Of a DNA stretch of 6,644 nt, positions 5,040 to 6,644 are shown in pieces. The stretch is from Rubritepida sp. GTDB lineage: Bacteria > Pseudomonadota > Alphaproteobacteria > Acetobacterales > Acetobacteraceae. The notes beneath the pieces were generated by a model. That model searched no databases and was not told the DNA's origin. It was given only the letters and a program-made list of their open reading frames with translations. Each line of letters opens with the position of its first letter. The first letter of the stretch is position 1. The translations under genes and the position numbers were made by a program. The DNA is taken from contig JACMRO010000391.1 of the NCBI GenBank assembly GCA_014376425.1, positions 1 to 6,644 on the forward strand, given 5' to 3'.

Positions 5040-6369
5040 GACCGGGCGCGGCCTAACCCGGGCCGCCGTCATATTACCGCATGAGCGGCTGCAGCGCTCG
5101 GGGGTGCTGGAGTTCAGCCCGCCCGGCTCCGTGCGCGCGGCCGAGGCGCGGCTGGCGGAGGCCGTGGGTCTCGCCGCCAGCATCGGTGTCACCATCGTCC
5201 ATACCGCCATCCACCCGCTGCGCGAGCGCCGGCCCTCCACCCTGATGGGCGAAGGGCAGGTGGCGATGGAAAAGCGGGCGCTGGCCGAGCAGGAGGTGGA
5301 GGTTGCCGTCGTCGACGCGGCGCTCACGCCGGTGCAGCAGCGCAATCTGGAACGCGCCTGGGGCACCAAGGTGATCGACCGCACCGGACTGATCCTGGAA
5401 ATCTTCGGCGAGCGGGCCCGCACGCGAGAGGGCTCGCTGCAGGTGGAACTCGCCCATCTCAGCTACCAGCGCTCGCGCCTCGTCCGCTCCTGGACCCATC
5501 TGGAGCGGCAGCGCGGCGGCGCCGGCTTCCTGGGCGGCCCGGGCGAAAGCCAGATGGAGATCGACCGCCGGCTGATCGACGACCGCATCGTGCGTCTGCG
5601 CAAGGAACTCGAACAGGTACGGCGCACCCGGGGGCTGCACCGGGGCGCGCGGGCGCGGGTGCCGTATCCCATCGTGGCCCTGGTCGGCTACACAAACGCT
5701 GGCAAATCGACCCTGTTCAATGCCCTGACAGGGGCCGGCGTCTACGCGGAGGACCAGCTCTTTGCCACGCTGGACCCGACGATGCGGCAGATCCACCTGC
5801 CATCCGGCCGCACCGCCATCCTGTCCGACACGGTGGGCTTCATCTCGGAATTGCCAACCCAGCTGGTCGAGGCGTTTCGCGCCACGCTGGAGGAGGTGGC
5901 GGCCGCCGACATCATCCTGCACGTCCGCGACGCCGCCCACCCCGACACCCAGGCGCAGCGCGCGGACGTGCTGCAGGTGCTGGCCGACATGGCCAGGGGG
6001 GCGGAGGACGGCGCCGACGCCGCGCTGGACGGGAACTGGCAATCCCGCGTGATCGAGGTGCTGAACAAGGCCGACCTGCTGCCGCCGGAGCGGTTGGCAG
6101 GCATGGCCGTCTCCGCCCTCAACGGCGATGGGCTGGACACCCTGCTGGCTACGCTCGACGCCCGGCTGGCCGAGGGGCAGCGCGAAAGCGAGCATGAGAT
6201 CGCGGTGGCCGACGGCGCCCGCATCGCCTGGCTGCACCGCCATGCCGAAGTGCTGGCGACGGTGCCGGGGGAAGAGACGCTGCGCATCCGGGTGCGGATG
6301 TCGGACACGGCGCGGGCACGTTTCGAGCTGCTGCCCCCACTTTCGCCGTTGGGCGCCAACGACCCGTGA
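4915..6369 (+). CDS. hflX: HflX, ribosome-associated GTPase (start unresolved)
   Basis: HflX binds and splits stalled or stressed 70S ribosomes using GTP. Counting from GTG 4915 (484 residues), the N-terminal HflX domain spans about 49-245. It includes the signature GGAGFLGGPGESQMEIDRR (201-219), followed by a Ras-like G domain: G1 GYTNAGKST (258-266), G2 region FATLDPT (283-289), G3 DTVGF (305-309), G4 NKAD (384-387) and G5 SALNG (400-404). The start is uncertain. The conserved first strand RAAVILPHER begins about 5059, but the frame has no ATG, GTG or TTG between the hfq stop and GTG 5104. GTG 4915 or 4930 would keep the strand but overlap hfq by 110-125 nt through codons rare for this genome; GTG 5104 would lose it. 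A non-standard start near 5044-5071 is possible. The longest frame is given. The 3' end overlaps the next gene as GTGA. Confidence 0.9.
   Translation: MRRLRVLPPHRGARARLPFRRASQPFRRASQPRNHPLPGPTETGRGLTRAAVILPHERLQRSGVLEFSPPGSVRAAEARLAEAVGLAASIGVTIVHTAIHPLRERRPSTLMGEGQVAMEKRALAEQEVEVAVVDAALTPVQQRNLERAWGTKVIDRTGLILEIFGERARTREGSLQVELAHLSYQRSRLVRSWTHLERQRGGAGFLGGPGESQMEIDRRLIDDRIVRLRKELEQVRRTRGLHRGARARVPYPIVALVGYTNAGKSTLFNALTGAGVYAEDQLFATLDPTMRQIHLPSGRTAILSDTVGFISELPTQLVEAFRATLEEVAAADIILHVRDAAHPDTQAQRADVLQVLADMARGAEDGADAALDGNWQSRVIEVLNKADLLPPERLAGMAVSALNGDGLDTLLATLDARLAEGQRESEHEIAVADGARIAWLHRHAEVLATVPGEETLRIRVRMSDTARARFELLPPLSPLGANDP
4966..5010 (+). repeat. Exact 21-bp tandem duplication in the hfq tail
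   Basis: Positions 4966-4986 are repeated base for base at 4987-5007, and the first three bases of the unit recur at 5008-5010. In the hfq frame the unit reads IPPREPA; in the hflX frame it reads PFRRASQ. Perfect identity, including third codon positions, suggests a recent duplication or slippage event. Because 21 is divisible by three, copy-number change would preserve both overlapping frames. Confidence 0.92.
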
Positions 6370-6644
6370 AGCTGGACCACCGAGCGCTTGCCGATGTGGC
6401 GGCTATGCTGCGCGCCGCTAGCGCGGCCGAGATCATGCCGCGCTTCCGCAACCTGGGCGCGGACGCCATTCACCAAAAAAGCTCGGCGCTGGACCTGGTG
6501 ACCGATGCCGACGAAGCGGCCGAACGCCAGATCACCGCGGCATTGCAGGGGCGCTTTCCCGGCTGCCTGGTGGTGGGTGAGGAGGCAACGGCGGCTGACC
6601 CTGGCCTGCCCGGGCGGATGGCGGGCGCCGCGCTGGCCTTCACC
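6366..6644 (+). CDS. Inositol-monophosphatase-family protein (N-terminal part)
   Basis: An open frame of 93 codons begins at GTG 6366, overlapping the hflX stop by four bases (GTGA), and runs off the right edge of the window. It shows the family's N-terminal features: a helical start, KSSALDLVTDADEAAERQI (38-56), which matches the K-x-x-x-DLVT-x-AD segment of IMPase-like enzymes, then FPGCLVVGEEA. The Glu pair at 72-73 in GEE is the first set of metal ligands. The DPxDGT motif expected next lies beyond the window. The family removes phosphate from inositol monophosphate and related small phosphates (also histidinol phosphate or PAP in some members), so the substrate is not decided here. Coupling to hflX suggests co-transcription rather than a shared pathway. 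Confidence 0.87.
   Translation, partial: MKLDHRALADVAAMLRAASAAEIMPRFRNLGADAIHQKSSALDLVTDADEAAERQITAALQGRFPGCLVVGEEATAADPGLPGRMAGAALAFT

Noticed and set aside
1..6644. tRNA, rRNA, CRISPR array, insertion sequence or defence system
   Set aside because: No spaced direct repeats, terminal inverted repeats, transposase motifs or RNA-gene signatures were seen. Genes account for nearly all of the window.

Overview
The window is a GC-rich, tightly packed, single-strand block of genes from an alphaproteobacterium. The gene order (ntrC tail, ntrY, ntrX, a HAD phosphatase, hfq, hflX, then an inositol-monophosphatase-family gene) and the protein sequences point to Rhodospirillales, most likely an Acetobacteraceae (Roseomonas-like) genome. 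That placement is inferred from family knowledge; no search was run.

Layout, all on the + strand: 1-95 is the last part of ntrC, ending in its Fis-type DNA-binding helix. Positions 78-188 hold a 39-bp tandem repeat of nearly three copies. It starts inside ntrC and fills the ntrC-ntrY junction. A 39-codon reading frame (95-214) made of three 13-residue units runs through it and overlaps the ntrC stop (TGATG) and the ntrY start (ATGA). Next come ntrY (211-2508, membrane sensor kinase) and ntrX (2527-3918, its response regulator). A HAD-family phosphatase gene follows (3902-4585), starting inside the end of ntrX. A short gap with a GC-rich hairpin precedes hfq (4674-5039), which has a strong Shine-Dalgarno sequence and an unusually long C-terminal tail carrying an exact 21-bp duplication. 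The hflX GTPase gene (frame open 4915-6369) has no standard start codon where one is expected. The window closes with the first 93 codons of an inositol-monophosphatase-like gene (6366 onward), joined to hflX by a GTGA overlap.

How they fit together: NtrC and NtrY/NtrX are the two nitrogen-related two-component systems of alphaproteobacteria. NtrY senses at the membrane and phosphorylates NtrX. Hfq is the sRNA chaperone and HflX a ribosome-splitting GTPase; their pairing with ntrBC-ntrYX is a classic alphaproteobacterial arrangement. No promoter or classical terminator is evident, and every junction except HAD-hfq is overlapping or under 20 nt, so the block reads as one operon, possibly with separate control of hfq. 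The core genes are conventional. The unusual material is at the junctions: the repeat-encoded mini-ORF before ntrY, the SD-led nine-codon ORF before ntrX, the duplicated Hfq tail, and the unresolved hflX start.
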